DNA of 64,000 nt from Candidatus Tepidifontimicrobium thermophilum (GCA_031296405.1 JAVKKH010000001.1:171258-235257), one strand, 5' to 3'. Positions 25,206-33,907 are shown, numbered from the stretch's first letter. Made by a program: numbers and translations. Notes: a model not told the origin generated them from the letters alone.

Positions 25206-25295
25206 GTGGCGGAGGGGGTGGGATTCGAACCCACGCGGGTGTTTCCACCCTAGCGGTTTTCAAGACCGCCCCGTTCAACCGCTCCGGCACCCCTC
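25206..25295 (-). tRNA. tRNA-Ser (anticodon TGA)
   Basis: Minus strand from 25295: acceptor GGAGGGG with CCCCTCC, D arm GCCGGAGCGG, anticodon loop CTTGAAA with TGA at 25261-25259, a long variable arm (TAGGGTGG..CACCCGCG) typical of class II tRNAs, T loop TTCGAAT, discriminator G and encoded CCA (25208-25206). Bases 25296-25548 beyond it hold no gene I can support. Confidence 0.95.
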
Positions 25296-25548
25296 CGTCC
25301 CAATTGTAGGGGACGCTTCTGCATCCAGGACTTTCACGAATGGGGCGGTGGCCTCCCCGGAGGGGGCGAGGCGTCGACAAGCTTTTTGGGGTTCGATGAG
25401 CTGAGAGCCACTCCTTCGGCCGCAGGGGACACAGCGGAGCGTGCCCCTCCAGCGGCTTGCACCGGCGCGTTTCCTCCGAGTCATGTCCTCGACCTCTCGG
25501 CGTGGCGGGCGAAGGGTGCCGTACCTGAGTGGCGACGGCACTGAGCGG

Positions 25549-26124
25549 CTAACCCAGGAGCTCGTCTGCCGAGAGCGGTAAGTCCGGGAAGGCGGAGGGG
25601 GAGAGAAGTTGGCCTCGGTTGACGGCGCGGGCGTCCCGGTAGCCGTCGGGGGAAGGGTCCTGGTACACCTCGATGCGGTCGTGCTCCAGGTCGACGAGCC
25701 AGACTTCGGCGATGCTCCCGCGGGCGTAGAGGGGCAGCTTGACCTGGCGGTCGTAGTCTGCGGAGGTCTCGGCGACCTCGACCAGGAGTAGGACGTCCTC
25801 CGGGGTGGGGTGGGCGGTGGCGTAGAAGTCGGCCCGGGGCCGCAGGAGGGCCAGGTCAGGCTGAGGCTCCGCGAACTCACCCAGGCGGACGGGGTCCTGG
25901 ACGCTCAGCACCACCCTCCTCGCAACTTGCAACGGAAGGAACCGGTCCAGCAGGCGCTTGACGGTGCCCGCGTGCCTGCTGCCGACGGGACTCATTTCTA
26001 CCACCTCCCCGTCGATGAGCTCGACCCGGTCGTCCTCCCTGAGGATGCCGGCACGGGCGAGGAGGTGGTACTCCTCCACCGTGAACTTGCGCCGCACCAC
26101 GTGTGGCTGGGCCACTTCCCTCAC
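25549..26124 (-). CDS. Uma2 family endonuclease (DUF820)
   Basis: 191 residues with the PD-(D/E)xK pattern of the Uma2 family: KFTVEEYHLLARAGIL and RVELIDGEVVEMSPVG at the N-terminus, QPDLALLRP (catalytic Asp), LLLVEVAETSADYD (Glu) and the KLPLYARGSIAEVWLVDL segment. These proteins are common in multiple copies in cyanobacteria and thermophilic Terrabacteria; their role is unknown. GTG start at 26124 with GAGG upstream. It stands alone between tRNA-Ser and the peptide transporter. Confidence 0.85.
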   Translation of the reverse strand: MREVAQPHVVRRKFTVEEYHLLARAGILREDDRVELIDGEVVEMSPVGSRHAGTVKRLLDRFLPLQVARRVVLSVQDPVRLGEFAEPQPDLALLRPRADFYATAHPTPEDVLLLVEVAETSADYDRQVKLPLYARGSIAEVWLVDLEHDRIEVYQDPSPDGYRDARAVNRGQLLSPSAFPDLPLSADELLG

Positions 26125-26172
26125 CTCCCGCCGATTCTACAGGGTGCCTGAGACCCAGCGCCAGATGCCCAG

Positions 26173-27087
26173 TTACACCCGCAGCCGCGGGTCCAGGGCG
26201 TCCCGCAGGCCGTCCCCGAACAGGTTGAACCCCAACACCGTCAGCATGATGGCCAGGCCGGGGAACACCAGGGTGTGCGGGGCCAGCTGGATGTGCTGGC
26301 GGGCGGTCGACAGCATGGCGCCCCACTCTGCAGTGGGCTGCTGGACGCCCAGCCCGAGGAATCCCAGGGCCGCGGCAGACAGGATGGCGCTCGCCACTTG
26401 GAGGGTGGTCTGGACGATGAGCACCGCGAGGGTGTTGGGGAGGATGTGGCGGAACACGATGCGCAGGCTCCCGGCGCCCAGAGCCCGGGCGGCATGCACG
26501 AACTCCTGCTCCTTCAGGGACAGCACCTGTCCGCGGACCAGGCGGGTGTACGTGGGGACGGACACGATCCCCACGGCGATCATCACGTTCACCAGGCCCA
26601 CCCCCAGGATGGTGACCAGCAGGATGGCCAGGACGGTACTCGGGAACGCTAGCAGGACGTCGATGGCCCGCTGTACTACCAAGTCGAACCAGCCGCCGAG
26701 GTACCCCGAGAGCAGCCCGAGGGGAACACCCAGGACCACGCCGATGGCCACCGCGATGGTGCCGATGACCATGGAGAGCCGGGCGCCGTACAGGATCCGG
26801 CTCAGGAGGTCGCGGCCCAGCTCGTCGGTACCCAGCCAGTGTCGGCTGCTGGGCGGCTTGAGGCTGTTCTCCAGGTCCGAGGCGTAGGGGTCGTACGGGG
26901 CGATCCAGGGAGCCAGGACCCCGCAGGTGGCGAAGACCACGAGGACGCCCAGCCCCAGCATGGCGGAGCGGCTGCGGCGCAGCCGGCGCCACACCAGCGC
27001 TCCGGTGGACACCACCCCCTGCACCCGCCCGACGGGCTCCACCGCCGCGGGCGCGACGACGGTAGAGGGGCGCGGGGCGTTACTCAT
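26173..27087 (-). CDS. Peptide/nickel-type ABC transporter permease (DppC/OppC family)
   Basis: 304 residues. A cytoplasmic N-terminus precedes the first helix. LGTDELGRDLLSRILYGARLS is the DppC signature near residue 85, and the ABC-interacting EAA loop reads EFVHAARALGAGSLRIVFRHILPN. About six helices. It pairs with the DppB-type permease overlapping upstream (8 bp) and the binding protein beyond. No ATPase subunit follows; the next gene is Uma2, so the ATPases must be elsewhere. Confidence 0.92.
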   Translation of the reverse strand: MSNAPRPSTVVAPAAVEPVGRVQGVVSTGALVWRRLRRSRSAMLGLGVLVVFATCGVLAPWIAPYDPYASDLENSLKPPSSRHWLGTDELGRDLLSRILYGARLSMVIGTIAVAIGVVLGVPLGLLSGYLGGWFDLVVQRAIDVLLAFPSTVLAILLVTILGVGLVNVMIAVGIVSVPTYTRLVRGQVLSLKEQEFVHAARALGAGSLRIVFRHILPNTLAVLIVQTTLQVASAILSAAALGFLGLGVQQPTAEWGAMLSTARQHIQLAPHTLVFPGLAIMLTVLGFNLFGDGLRDALDPRLRV

Positions 27088-28000
27088 AGCGGATCCGGGG
27101 GTCCAGCAGCCCGTACAGCAGGTCCACGGCCAGGTTCAGGGCCACGAAGGTGGCCGCGATGAGCAGGGTGGCACCCTGGATGATGGGGTAGTCGCGGGCC
27201 AGCACCGCGTCTACCAGCAGACGGCCGATGCCCGGCCACGCGAACACTGTCTCTGTGAGGACGGCCCCCGAAAGGAGGGTGCCCAGCTGGAGGCCGAGGA
27301 CGGTCACCACGGGGATCAGGGCGTTCCGCAGGGCGTGGCGGTTGACCACCACCCGCTCCGCGAGGCCCTTGGCCCGGGCAGTACGGATATAGTCCTGGCC
27401 CAGCACCTCCAGCATACTGGAGCGGGTCATGCGGGCTACGATGGCCGCGGAGGCCGCGCCCAGGGTGACAGAGGGCAGCAACAGGTGCCGCCAGGTTTCG
27501 TAGCCGAACGCGGGCAGCCACTGGAGCCGCACGGAGAAGACCAAGATCAGGTTGAGCCCGAGCCAGAACACGGGCATGGAGACGCCCACAAGGGCCACCA
27601 GCATCACCAGGGTATCCAGCCAAGAGAGGTGGCGGGTGGCGGCCAGAATCCCCGCCGGGACCCCGATCAGGGAGGCCACCACTATGCTGGCCAGGGCGAG
27701 GCGGACGGTCCTCGGGAAGCGCTGGCCCAGCTCTTCCACCACGGGGGCGCCGTTGAACAGCGACCGACCCAGGTCGCCCCGCACCACGTTGCGGAGGAAG
27801 TACAGGTACTGCACGGGCAAGGGCTGGTCCAGTCCCAGGGACTGTCGGATCTGGCGCACCACCTCCTCGGTGGCGGCCTGCCCTGCCATGATCTGGGCGG
27901 GGTCGCCGGGGATCAAGCGGATGGCGACGAACACCACCACCGACACTCCCAGGAGCACCGGGAGCGCCAGCAGCACACGCTTGAGCACGTAGCGCCACAC
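27080..28000 (-). CDS. Peptide/nickel-type ABC transporter permease (DppB/OppB family)
   Basis: 306 residues, about six helices. The N-terminus has the DppB pattern (VLKRVLLALPVLLGVSVVVF, RLIPGDPAQIMAG). The EAA loop reads DYIRTARAKGLAERVVVNRHALRNA. It forms the membrane channel with DppC. It is separated from the binding-protein gene by a terminator at 28033-28058, which should lower permease expression relative to the receptor. Confidence 0.92.
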   Translation of the reverse strand: MWRYVLKRVLLALPVLLGVSVVVFVAIRLIPGDPAQIMAGQAATEEVVRQIRQSLGLDQPLPVQYLYFLRNVVRGDLGRSLFNGAPVVEELGQRFPRTVRLALASIVVASLIGVPAGILAATRHLSWLDTLVMLVALVGVSMPVFWLGLNLILVFSVRLQWLPAFGYETWRHLLLPSVTLGAASAAIVARMTRSSMLEVLGQDYIRTARAKGLAERVVVNRHALRNALIPVVTVLGLQLGTLLSGAVLTETVFAWPGIGRLLVDAVLARDYPIIQGATLLIAATFVALNLAVDLLYGLLDPRIRYE

Positions 28001-28032
28001 CGCGAATCACCCGTCCTATGGTACCGAATTGG

Positions 28033-28058
28033 AAAAAGGGGCCGGCACAGCCGGCCCC
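28033..28058 (-). terminator. Rho-independent terminator after the peptide-binding protein gene
   Basis: GGGGCCGGC and GCCGGCCCC (28038-28058) form a 9-bp hairpin with a 3-base loop, followed on the minus strand by five T (28037-28033). It lies between the binding-protein stop and the DppB start, so it works as an intra-operon partial terminator. Confidence 0.85.
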
Positions 28059-28080
28059 TTCACTCGCGTGGGACAAACTT

Positions 28081-29670
28081 CTACCTGGCGAGCCAGGCGG
28101 TGTGGGCCAGGACCCGCTCCGTGGGGTGCACCACCAGCCCCTGGACCTCTCGCCGAAGCCCCGTTACCTGGGACTCACTGTGGAGGAACAGCCACGGGGC
28201 GTCCCGCCAGATCAGTTCCATGGCCTGCTTGTAGGTGGCCGCGCGGCGCGCGGGGTCGGTGATGGCCCGGGCCTCCTCCAGGAGCTGGTCCACCTGCGGA
28301 TTGCGGTAGAAGAACCGGTTGAACCCGGCGGGAGCCCACTGGCTGCTGTGGAACAGGCTGAACAGTCCGTAGTCGGCGTCCCCGGTGACCGTGCCCCAGC
28401 CCAGCATGAACATCTCCACGGGGGTACGGTCCACGGGCTGGTTGGTGAAGCTCAAGTACGCGGCCCACTCCATGGTCTGCAGGCGCGCGTTGATCCCTGC
28501 CGCCCGCAGCTGTGCCTGCACCGCGGCGGCGACCGCGGCGTCCTGCACGTACCGGCCCGTGGGGTGCAGGAGGGTCACGTTCAGGCCTCCGCCGTGGCCC
28601 GCCTCCGCCAGCAGCCGCTTCGCGCGGTCTACGTCGTAGGGCCACCCTCCGGGCTGGATCGGAGCGTAGCCCACGATGCCGGGCGAGATGGGCGCGTCGG
28701 ACACCCGGGCGGCCCCGCCCAGCACCGTCTGCACGATGGCCCGCTTGTTCACCGCGTAGTTGAAAGCCTGCCGGACCCGGGCGTCCGTGAAGGGTGGCTT
28801 CTGGTTGTTGAAGGCGATGTAGATGGTCCGGACGCTGCTGGTCCGGTCGATGCGCAGGGCACGGTTCAGGGCGAGTCGGGTGGTCTCCCGCGGCGGCACC
28901 CGCACCGCCACATGGATCTGGCCGCCCTCCAGGGCCAGGACCCGAGCCCCGTCGTCGGGGATGGCGCGGAACACCACCTGGTCCAGGAGGGGCTTGCGGG
29001 GACCCCAGTAGTCAGGGTTGCGCTCCAGCACGATGCGGTCCCCTCGGACCCACTCCCGGAACCGGAAGGGGCCGGTCCCTACGGGCTGGCGGCCGTACGG
29101 CTCCCCGGTGGGCGGTCGCATCCCACCCGCCCGCTGCACCGCGGTGGGACTGTGGATGGCGAGGAAGTCGTGGGTGAGGTGTGCGAGCAGCGGCACGAAG
29201 GGCCGGCGCAGGTTCAGGCGGACGGTGTACGCGTCCACCACGTCCACGCCGGTGACCTCCCCGAGGAGGATGGCACGGAAGGGTGCGCGATTCTCGGGGT
29301 TGAGGATGAAGTCGAAGTTCCACTTAACCGCGGCCGCGTCGAAAGGCGTGCCGTCGTGGAACCGGATCCCGCGGCGCAGCCGGATGGTCATGCTGCGGCC
29401 GTCCGGGGACATCTGGGGCAGGCGTTCCGCCAGCAGGGGCTCGATCCGCCCCTCCGGGGTGAGCTGGTACAGGGTCTCCGCCACGTGGGAGATCACCTCC
29501 GCGTCCGGTGAAGCGGAGGCGTAGGGACTCAGGGTGACCGAGTCGACCCCCCGACCGATGATCAGGGTGCCGCCGGCCTGCGGGGCGGACGTGGCGGGGC
29601 CGCCGGCCGCGGGCAGACCCACAGCCACAGCTAGCACAGCCGCCACCGATACGAGCAGGAGGCTCCGCAC
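28081..29670 (-). CDS. Extracellular peptide/solute-binding protein of an ABC transporter (family 5)
   Basis: 529 residues. Signal peptide at the N-terminus (RSLLLVSVAAVLAVAVGLPAA). The mature part shows SBP family 5 features: GGTLIIGRGVDSVTLSP, a VAETLYQLTPEG segment, TIRLRRGIRFHDGTPFDA and GTGPFRFREWVRG. Binds oligopeptides or other large solutes; specificity unknown. I chose the GTG at 29670, just after an AAGGGGGGATGG site and with a proper signal peptide; the frame extends further upstream without support. Divergent from the PP-loop gene across a perfect 15-bp palindrome. Confidence 0.9.
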   Translation of the reverse strand: MRSLLLVSVAAVLAVAVGLPAAGGPATSAPQAGGTLIIGRGVDSVTLSPYASASPDAEVISHVAETLYQLTPEGRIEPLLAERLPQMSPDGRSMTIRLRRGIRFHDGTPFDAAAVKWNFDFILNPENRAPFRAILLGEVTGVDVVDAYTVRLNLRRPFVPLLAHLTHDFLAIHSPTAVQRAGGMRPPTGEPYGRQPVGTGPFRFREWVRGDRIVLERNPDYWGPRKPLLDQVVFRAIPDDGARVLALEGGQIHVAVRVPPRETTRLALNRALRIDRTSSVRTIYIAFNNQKPPFTDARVRQAFNYAVNKRAIVQTVLGGAARVSDAPISPGIVGYAPIQPGGWPYDVDRAKRLLAEAGHGGGLNVTLLHPTGRYVQDAAVAAAVQAQLRAAGINARLQTMEWAAYLSFTNQPVDRTPVEMFMLGWGTVTGDADYGLFSLFHSSQWAPAGFNRFFYRNPQVDQLLEEARAITDPARRAATYKQAMELIWRDAPWLFLHSESQVTGLRREVQGLVVHPTERVLAHTAWLAR

Positions 29671-29713
29671 CGACCATCCCCCCTTACTAGTGGATTCGCC
29701 AGCTCCGCTTTTA

Positions 29714-29728
29714 TTCAACATTGTTGAA
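29714..29728. promoter_or_regulatory. 15-bp perfect palindrome TTCAACATTGTTGAA
   Basis: TTCAACA-T-TGTTGAA lies 43 bp upstream of the binding-protein start, in the divergent spacer with the PP-loop gene. This is an AT-rich island in very GC-rich DNA, so likely an operator. No regulator gene is adjacent. Confidence 0.55.
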
Positions 29729-29804
29729 CAACCTTCCTTCAGGTCGGATCGAATGCGCGTGCGCCCACCGTGCCACCGGGTGACGGGTGGCGTAGAGTGG
29801 AGCC

Positions 29805-30776
29805 GTGGGTCTCTTGCAGGCACTGGTGGAGGAGGTCCGGCAGGTCGCCGGGGGGCAGCCCGTGGCTGTGGCCTTCAGCGGGGGGCTGGACAGCACCGTG
29901 GCTGCGGCCCTGTGCCGGGAGGCGCTGGGACCCGAGCGCGTGCTGTTGGTCACCGTGAACATGGGTCAGTACGCCTACCGCCGCGGTAACGAGATCGTCC
30001 TGGAGATGGCGGAGCGGCTCGGGCTGCCTCAGCGGTGCCTGCTGGGCCAGGCCCTGCAGGACCGGATCATGGCCGGGGGGCCCGCGTGCAACCGGTGCAC
30101 CCGGGACATCAAGCTGGGTCTGGTGAAGGCGGCAGCCCGTGGGCGCCTGGTGGTCACGGGCGCCAACCGGTCAGACACCTGGGGCCAGATGGGGCTGAAG
30201 CTGTGCAACGGCTACTACGCCCCGCTGCTGGAACTGGACAAGCCCCAGATCCGGTGCCTGGCGCTGCAGCTGGGGATCGACCCGCCGCAGACCAAGATCG
30301 GCGAGAACCCCGGCCGCGAGGGGTGCAAGCTGAAGCACCTGCTCAAGCCCCTCGCCAACCCGGACTACCACGGCCGCGCCGTGGCCCGTGCCAACGAGGC
30401 GGTGCTGGACGCGGTCCGGGACCTTGGCTTTCCCGCCCAGCTGGCCAACGTGAAGGTGATCGGCCCCCTGCGGCGCAACGTGGGGTTGGTGAACCTGTGG
30501 CCTCCGCCGCCGCCGGGTGTGGCACGGGAAGTGCTGCACCGGGTAGGGCAGGTTCCGGAGCTGGAGGAGGTGCACCTGGTGGACCGCCCGTTGCGCCTAG
30601 TGGCGAAGGCGAACCCCAGCATCCTGGGAGACCCCCACGCGCGGTACTGGCTGCAGCACGGCCGGATGCAGCCGGACTTCGCGTACCCCATCGACGTGCG
30701 GTGGCTGCCTTCGTCTAACGACCGCTTGAGCACCTTCCACGTGGTGGCGTTCGAGTGGCTGGACGCCCCTGCTTGA
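29805..30776 (+). CDS. PP-loop ATP pyrophosphatase family protein
   Basis: 323 residues. The P-loop-like AFSGGLDSTVAAAL at about residue 24 defines an adenine-nucleotide alpha hydrolase of the ExsB/TtcA/LarE type, which activates a substrate by adenylation. Cysteines at CNRCTRDIK (about 98-101) and at REGCKLKH could hold sulfur or metal; GANRSD is a further nucleotide-site motif. Members thiolate tRNA, make deazaguanine or process cofactors. I cannot place this one. GTG start. The stop overlaps the start of the protease gene (TTGA). Function remains open. Confidence 0.78.
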   Translation: MGLLQALVEEVRQVAGGQPVAVAFSGGLDSTVAAALCREALGPERVLLVTVNMGQYAYRRGNEIVLEMAERLGLPQRCLLGQALQDRIMAGGPACNRCTRDIKLGLVKAAARGRLVVTGANRSDTWGQMGLKLCNGYYAPLLELDKPQIRCLALQLGIDPPQTKIGENPGREGCKLKHLLKPLANPDYHGRAVARANEAVLDAVRDLGFPAQLANVKVIGPLRRNVGLVNLWPPPPPGVAREVLHRVGQVPELEEVHLVDRPLRLVAKANPSILGDPHARYWLQHGRMQPDFAYPIDVRWLPSSNDRLSTFHVVAFEWLDAPA

Positions 30777-32125
30777 ACGGCCTCCGCGGGCTCGAGGGGG
30801 TGGCCGCGGGGCTGGTGGTGGCGGTCTTGGTGGCCGCGTGCGGGCAGAGCGGGGTCGCCCCTGCCCCCAGCCCGAGTCCGGCGAGCTGCCAGGCGCTTGG
30901 GCGCGGAACGGTCTTCCAGCGCCCCAGCCAACGCGTGCCGCCGGCAGGTCAGCTCGTGGTGCGGCTGCGGCCGGGCGTGCCGGTAGAGCAAGCCGCGGAC
31001 CTAGCTGGAGGAGTGGGCGCGGAGGTGGTCAAGGTACGTCGCCGGGCTCGGGCGCTGGTCGTGAGGCCGCGCGGCGGCGTGGGCTTGGTCCAGCTGTCGA
31101 CCCAGCTTGCCGCGGACCCCAGGGTTGCGGGCGTCGAGCCCCACCTGCGGGTTCGGGCCTTGCAGCTCGCTCCAGACGACCCGCTGTACCCGGGACAGTG
31201 GGCGCTCGCGCAGGTCCGCGCACCGGACGCGTGGCAACTCACCGTGGGTGGCGGGGTGAAGGTCGCGGTGGTGGACACCGGTATCTCGCCCCACCCAGAC
31301 GTCCCACGGCCGGCGGCAGGGTACGACTTCGTGGAGGACGACGCGGACCCCACCGACCGCGGAGATCCCAGCTTCGACTGCACCAGTCACGGGACGATGG
31401 TGGCCAGCGTCCTGGCAGCGCTTACGAACAACGGGCGGGGAATGGCGGGCGTGACGTGGGGAGGCGTGGAGCTCCTGGTGGCGCGGGTCCTGGACGAGCA
31501 GGGCAACGGTAGCCTCCTGGACGTGGAGGAGGCCTTGCGGTGGGCTGCGGAAAGAGGGGCGCGGGTGGCGAACCTCAGCCTGGGTACTCAAGAGCCAGTG
31601 GCCTGTCCGGACGGCCTGCGGGCCGCGGTGCGGGAGGTGGTCAGCCGGGGCGTGCTGGTGGTGGCGGCTGCGGGGAACAACGGACCCCAAGCAGGGACAG
31701 TGGTCTGCCCGGCCAACCTGACAGAGGTGGTCGCCGTGGCCGCCACGGGGCCGGATGGTGCCGTCGCGTGGTACTCCAGCCGCGGCAGCGAGGTGGACCT
31801 GGCGGCACCCGGGGGCAGCGCCCTCGGCTCCTGCGATGCGGACGTGCGCACCGCCAGCCCTTCCGCCTCCAACCCGGAGGACTACCCGTGCGCCGCGGGT
31901 ACGTCCTTCGCGGCCCCTCACGTGAGCGGGACCGCGGCCCTGGTGCTGTCCCGGTGGCCTTCCCTGACGCCCGATCAGGTGCGCGGGAAGCTGCAGCGGG
32001 CTGCGGAGGACATCGGGGAGCCTGGGCGCGATCGGGACAGCGGGTGCGGCCTCCTCCGGGCGGACCGGGCGGTGCGGGGAGAGTCCGCCCCGGCTCCCGC
32101 CTGCCCGTGGCCGTCAAACCAATAA
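30773..32125 (+). CDS. Subtilisin-like S8 serine protease, predicted lipoprotein
   Basis: About 450 residues. Lipobox LVAAC places a lipidated Cys near residue 23. A propeptide-like region (QLVVRLRPGVPVEQAADLA to RVAGVEPHLRVRA) follows. Catalytic triad: Asp in VVDTG (about 168), His in TSHGT (about 206), Ser in GTSFAAPH (about 378); oxyanion Asn in AAGNNGP (about 302). Extra cysteines (CTSHGT, ACPDG, VVCPAN, GSCDAD, YPCAAG) suggest disulfides. It would be a surface-tethered protease. Start uncertain: the TTG at 30773 overlaps the PP-loop stop, and an in-frame GTG at 30755 is the alternative. Neither has a good Shine-Dalgarno. Confidence 0.88.
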   Translation: MNGLRGLEGVAAGLVVAVLVAACGQSGVAPAPSPSPASCQALGRGTVFQRPSQRVPPAGQLVVRLRPGVPVEQAADLAGGVGAEVVKVRRRARALVVRPRGGVGLVQLSTQLAADPRVAGVEPHLRVRALQLAPDDPLYPGQWALAQVRAPDAWQLTVGGGVKVAVVDTGISPHPDVPRPAAGYDFVEDDADPTDRGDPSFDCTSHGTMVASVLAALTNNGRGMAGVTWGGVELLVARVLDEQGNGSLLDVEEALRWAAERGARVANLSLGTQEPVACPDGLRAAVREVVSRGVLVVAAAGNNGPQAGTVVCPANLTEVVAVAATGPDGAVAWYSSRGSEVDLAAPGGSALGSCDADVRTASPSASNPEDYPCAAGTSFAAPHVSGTAALVLSRWPSLTPDQVRGKLQRAAEDIGEPGRDRDSGCGLLRADRAVRGESAPAPACPWPSNQ

Positions 32126-32126
32126 C

Positions 32127-32155
32127 TTGACAGCGACCTCCGTGATGCCTAAAAA
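32127..32155 (+). promoter_or_regulatory. Strong promoter upstream of the Hsp20 remnant
   Basis: TTGACA (32127-32132), 17-bp spacer, TAAAAA (32150-32155), starting two bases after the protease stop. An interrupted inverted repeat (CTCCGTGA..GCCT, AAAAA, AGGC-TCACGGGAG; 32139-32169) covers the -10, so it may also be a regulator site. Confidence 0.6.
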
Positions 32156-32181
32156 AGGCTCACGGGAGTTCTGAGAGTCCC

Positions 32182-32466
32182 TTGACACTCGGTCACGTCA
32201 CCGACAACGTCCTCACCCCCCGCGGGGAGCGCAAGTTGGGCGTGGACGTGCCCCGGGACGGCTACCTGTTCAGCGAGGTGGCCTACGGGCGGTTCGAGGG
32301 GACCCTCACCCTGCCGCAGCCCCTGAAGACCGATCAGGTCTCCGCGCGCTACGAGCAGGGCGTCCTGGAGATCCGGATCCCCGTGGTGGAGAGCGCCCTG
32401 CCGCGGAAGGTCACCGTGGAGGTGGCCGGGTCCGGAGAGAAGATGCTGGCCAGCGCGGCGCGGTGA
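32182..32466 (+). pseudogene. N-terminally truncated Hsp20/alpha-crystallin small heat-shock protein
   Basis: 94 codons from a TTG. The product aligns only with the middle and end of an alpha-crystallin domain: TDNVLTPRGERK (central strands), YGRFEGTLTLPQPL, and YEQGVLEIRIPV (the GVL strand). Hsp20 proteins are usually about 140-150 residues; the N-terminal arm and first strands are missing. The frame is closed by a TGA at 32143-32145 and the upstream DNA is the protease gene. A fragment this short should not form the domain, so it is probably a deletion remnant, although promoter and terminator survive. Confidence 0.7.
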
Positions 32467-32487
32467 CCGGAGGGGTCCCGGTTTTTT
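32466..32487 (+). terminator. Rho-independent terminator after the Hsp20 remnant
   Basis: ACCGG (32466-32470) pairs with CCGGT (32478-32482) across a 7-base loop, followed by TTTTTT ending at 32487. It begins at the last base of the Hsp20 stop codon. Confidence 0.7.
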
Positions 32488-32561
32488 GAAGGAGCCACCG
32501 GTGGGGGCGGCGAAGCGTCCAGCGACGGCGCGCCGCGCCGATCCCGAGGCGAGGGGTAGAC

Positions 32562-32927
32562 GTGAGTACGGGGGCGAGTTCGGAGAACCGGCTACTGGCG
32601 GCCCTAAGCTATCCCATCTGGATTGTGGCCCTGGTCGTGGTGCTGACCGACCTGAAGCGGGACCCCTTCTTGCGGTACCACGGCTGGCAAGCTCTGTTCT
32701 GGGGGATTGCCTGGTTCGTGCTGTGGGTGGGACTCTCCGTGGTGGGGACGGTCCTGAGCTTCGTCCCCTTCCTGGGAGTTCTGTTTAGCTTCCTCGCCGG
32801 GACGCTGCTGTTCCTGGCTTGGGTGGTCCTGTCGGTCCTGTACGCGGTGCGGGCGTACCAGGGGCAGCGGTTCGAGATCCCCGTGGTGACGAACGCGGCC
32901 CGTAAGTACATGCTCGGCGAAGCCTAA
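32562..32927 (+). CDS. DUF4870/Tic20-like small membrane protein
   Basis: 121 residues with three to four hydrophobic segments. The order SSENRLLAALSYPIWIVALVVVL, DLKRDPFLRYHGWQALFW and a final YAVRAYQGQRFEIPVV matches the DUF4870/Tic20-like pattern, in which a conserved H-x-x-QAL segment precedes the second helix. Role unknown in bacteria. GTG start with GAGGGG upstream; followed 11 bp later by a CorA-type gene. Confidence 0.8.
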   Translation: MSTGASSENRLLAALSYPIWIVALVVVLTDLKRDPFLRYHGWQALFWGIAWFVLWVGLSVVGTVLSFVPFLGVLFSFLAGTLLFLAWVVLSVLYAVRAYQGQRFEIPVVTNAARKYMLGEA

Positions 32928-32937
32928 CCCGCCGGAG

Positions 32938-33876
32938 GTGTCGGCGCACGTCCTGCTACCCGCAGGGTCGGAGCCCGAGGCCATCCCGGAGCTGCTGCGT
33001 TCCCCGGCGGTGCTTTGGGTGGACGTGCGGGGCCCCGAGGAGGCGGACGTGCGGCTCATGGCGGAGGTGTTCGGCTTCCACCCCCTGGCCATCGAGGACA
33101 CCCGCAACCAGCGGCAGCGGCCGAAGGCTGAGGAGTACGACGGACACGTATTCCTGATCCTCAACCCCGTGCGTTGCGGAGTCGAAGGCGCGGAGTTCCG
33201 CGAGCTGGACGTGTTCGTGGGCTCCAACTACGTGGTGACCGTCCACCCGGGGGAAGACCCCGTGGTGGAGGAGGCCCGGCGCAGGTTGGACCGACATGCG
33301 CCGGCAACACCCGGACACGTGGTGCACGCCCTGCTGGACGTGGTAGTGGACGGGTACTTCCCCCTGCTGGACGCGGTCGGGGAGGCCCTGGACGAGCTGG
33401 AAGAGACGGTGCTGGCTCGTCCCGGCCCCGAGGCCCTGTCGTCGCTGATGCGTCTCAAGCGCACGCTGCTGGAGGCGCGGCGGGTGGTGGGCCCCCAGCG
33501 GGACGTGCTACACCTGCTCACGCGCGCAGACCTGCCTTACCTGTCCGCGGAGGAGCTGCGCTACCCCATGCGCGACGTGTACGACCACCTGCTGCGCGTG
33601 ACCGACATGCTGGACACCTACCGGGAGATCTTGACCGGGACGCTCGACGTGTACCTGTCCGCGGTGTCCAACCGGCTGAACCAGGTGGTGAACCGCCTCA
33701 CCGCCCTCACCGTGGTGATCGGCGTGCTGGCGGTGGTCACGGGCTTCTACGGGATGAACTTCGAACGTACCTGGCCCCCCTTCGAGGCCGCGTGGGGTGT
33801 GCCCTTCGTCCTGGGGCTCATGGCGGGCGCTGTGGGGGCGCTCCTGTTAGGGTTCCGCCGGACAGGCTGGTTGTGA
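32938..33876 (+). CDS. CorA family magnesium/divalent cation transporter
   Basis: 312 residues. Large soluble N-terminal domain (WVDVRGPEEADVRLMAEVFGFHPLAIEDT is typical CorA), long helices, then two C-terminal membrane helices, the first ending in YGMNFE, the diagnostic GMN selectivity motif near residue 275. Forms a pentameric Mg, Co or Ni channel. The GTG at 32938 overlaps its own GGAGG, which is poor spacing, so the true start may lie slightly downstream, though no better in-frame start is obvious. Confidence 0.92.
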   Translation: MSAHVLLPAGSEPEAIPELLRSPAVLWVDVRGPEEADVRLMAEVFGFHPLAIEDTRNQRQRPKAEEYDGHVFLILNPVRCGVEGAEFRELDVFVGSNYVVTVHPGEDPVVEEARRRLDRHAPATPGHVVHALLDVVVDGYFPLLDAVGEALDELEETVLARPGPEALSSLMRLKRTLLEARRVVGPQRDVLHLLTRADLPYLSAEELRYPMRDVYDHLLRVTDMLDTYREILTGTLDVYLSAVSNRLNQVVNRLTALTVVIGVLAVVTGFYGMNFERTWPPFEAAWGVPFVLGLMAGAVGALLLGFRRTGWL

Positions 33877-33907
33877 GCGGAGCGCCCGGACCTCAGGCGG
33901 AGGTGGT

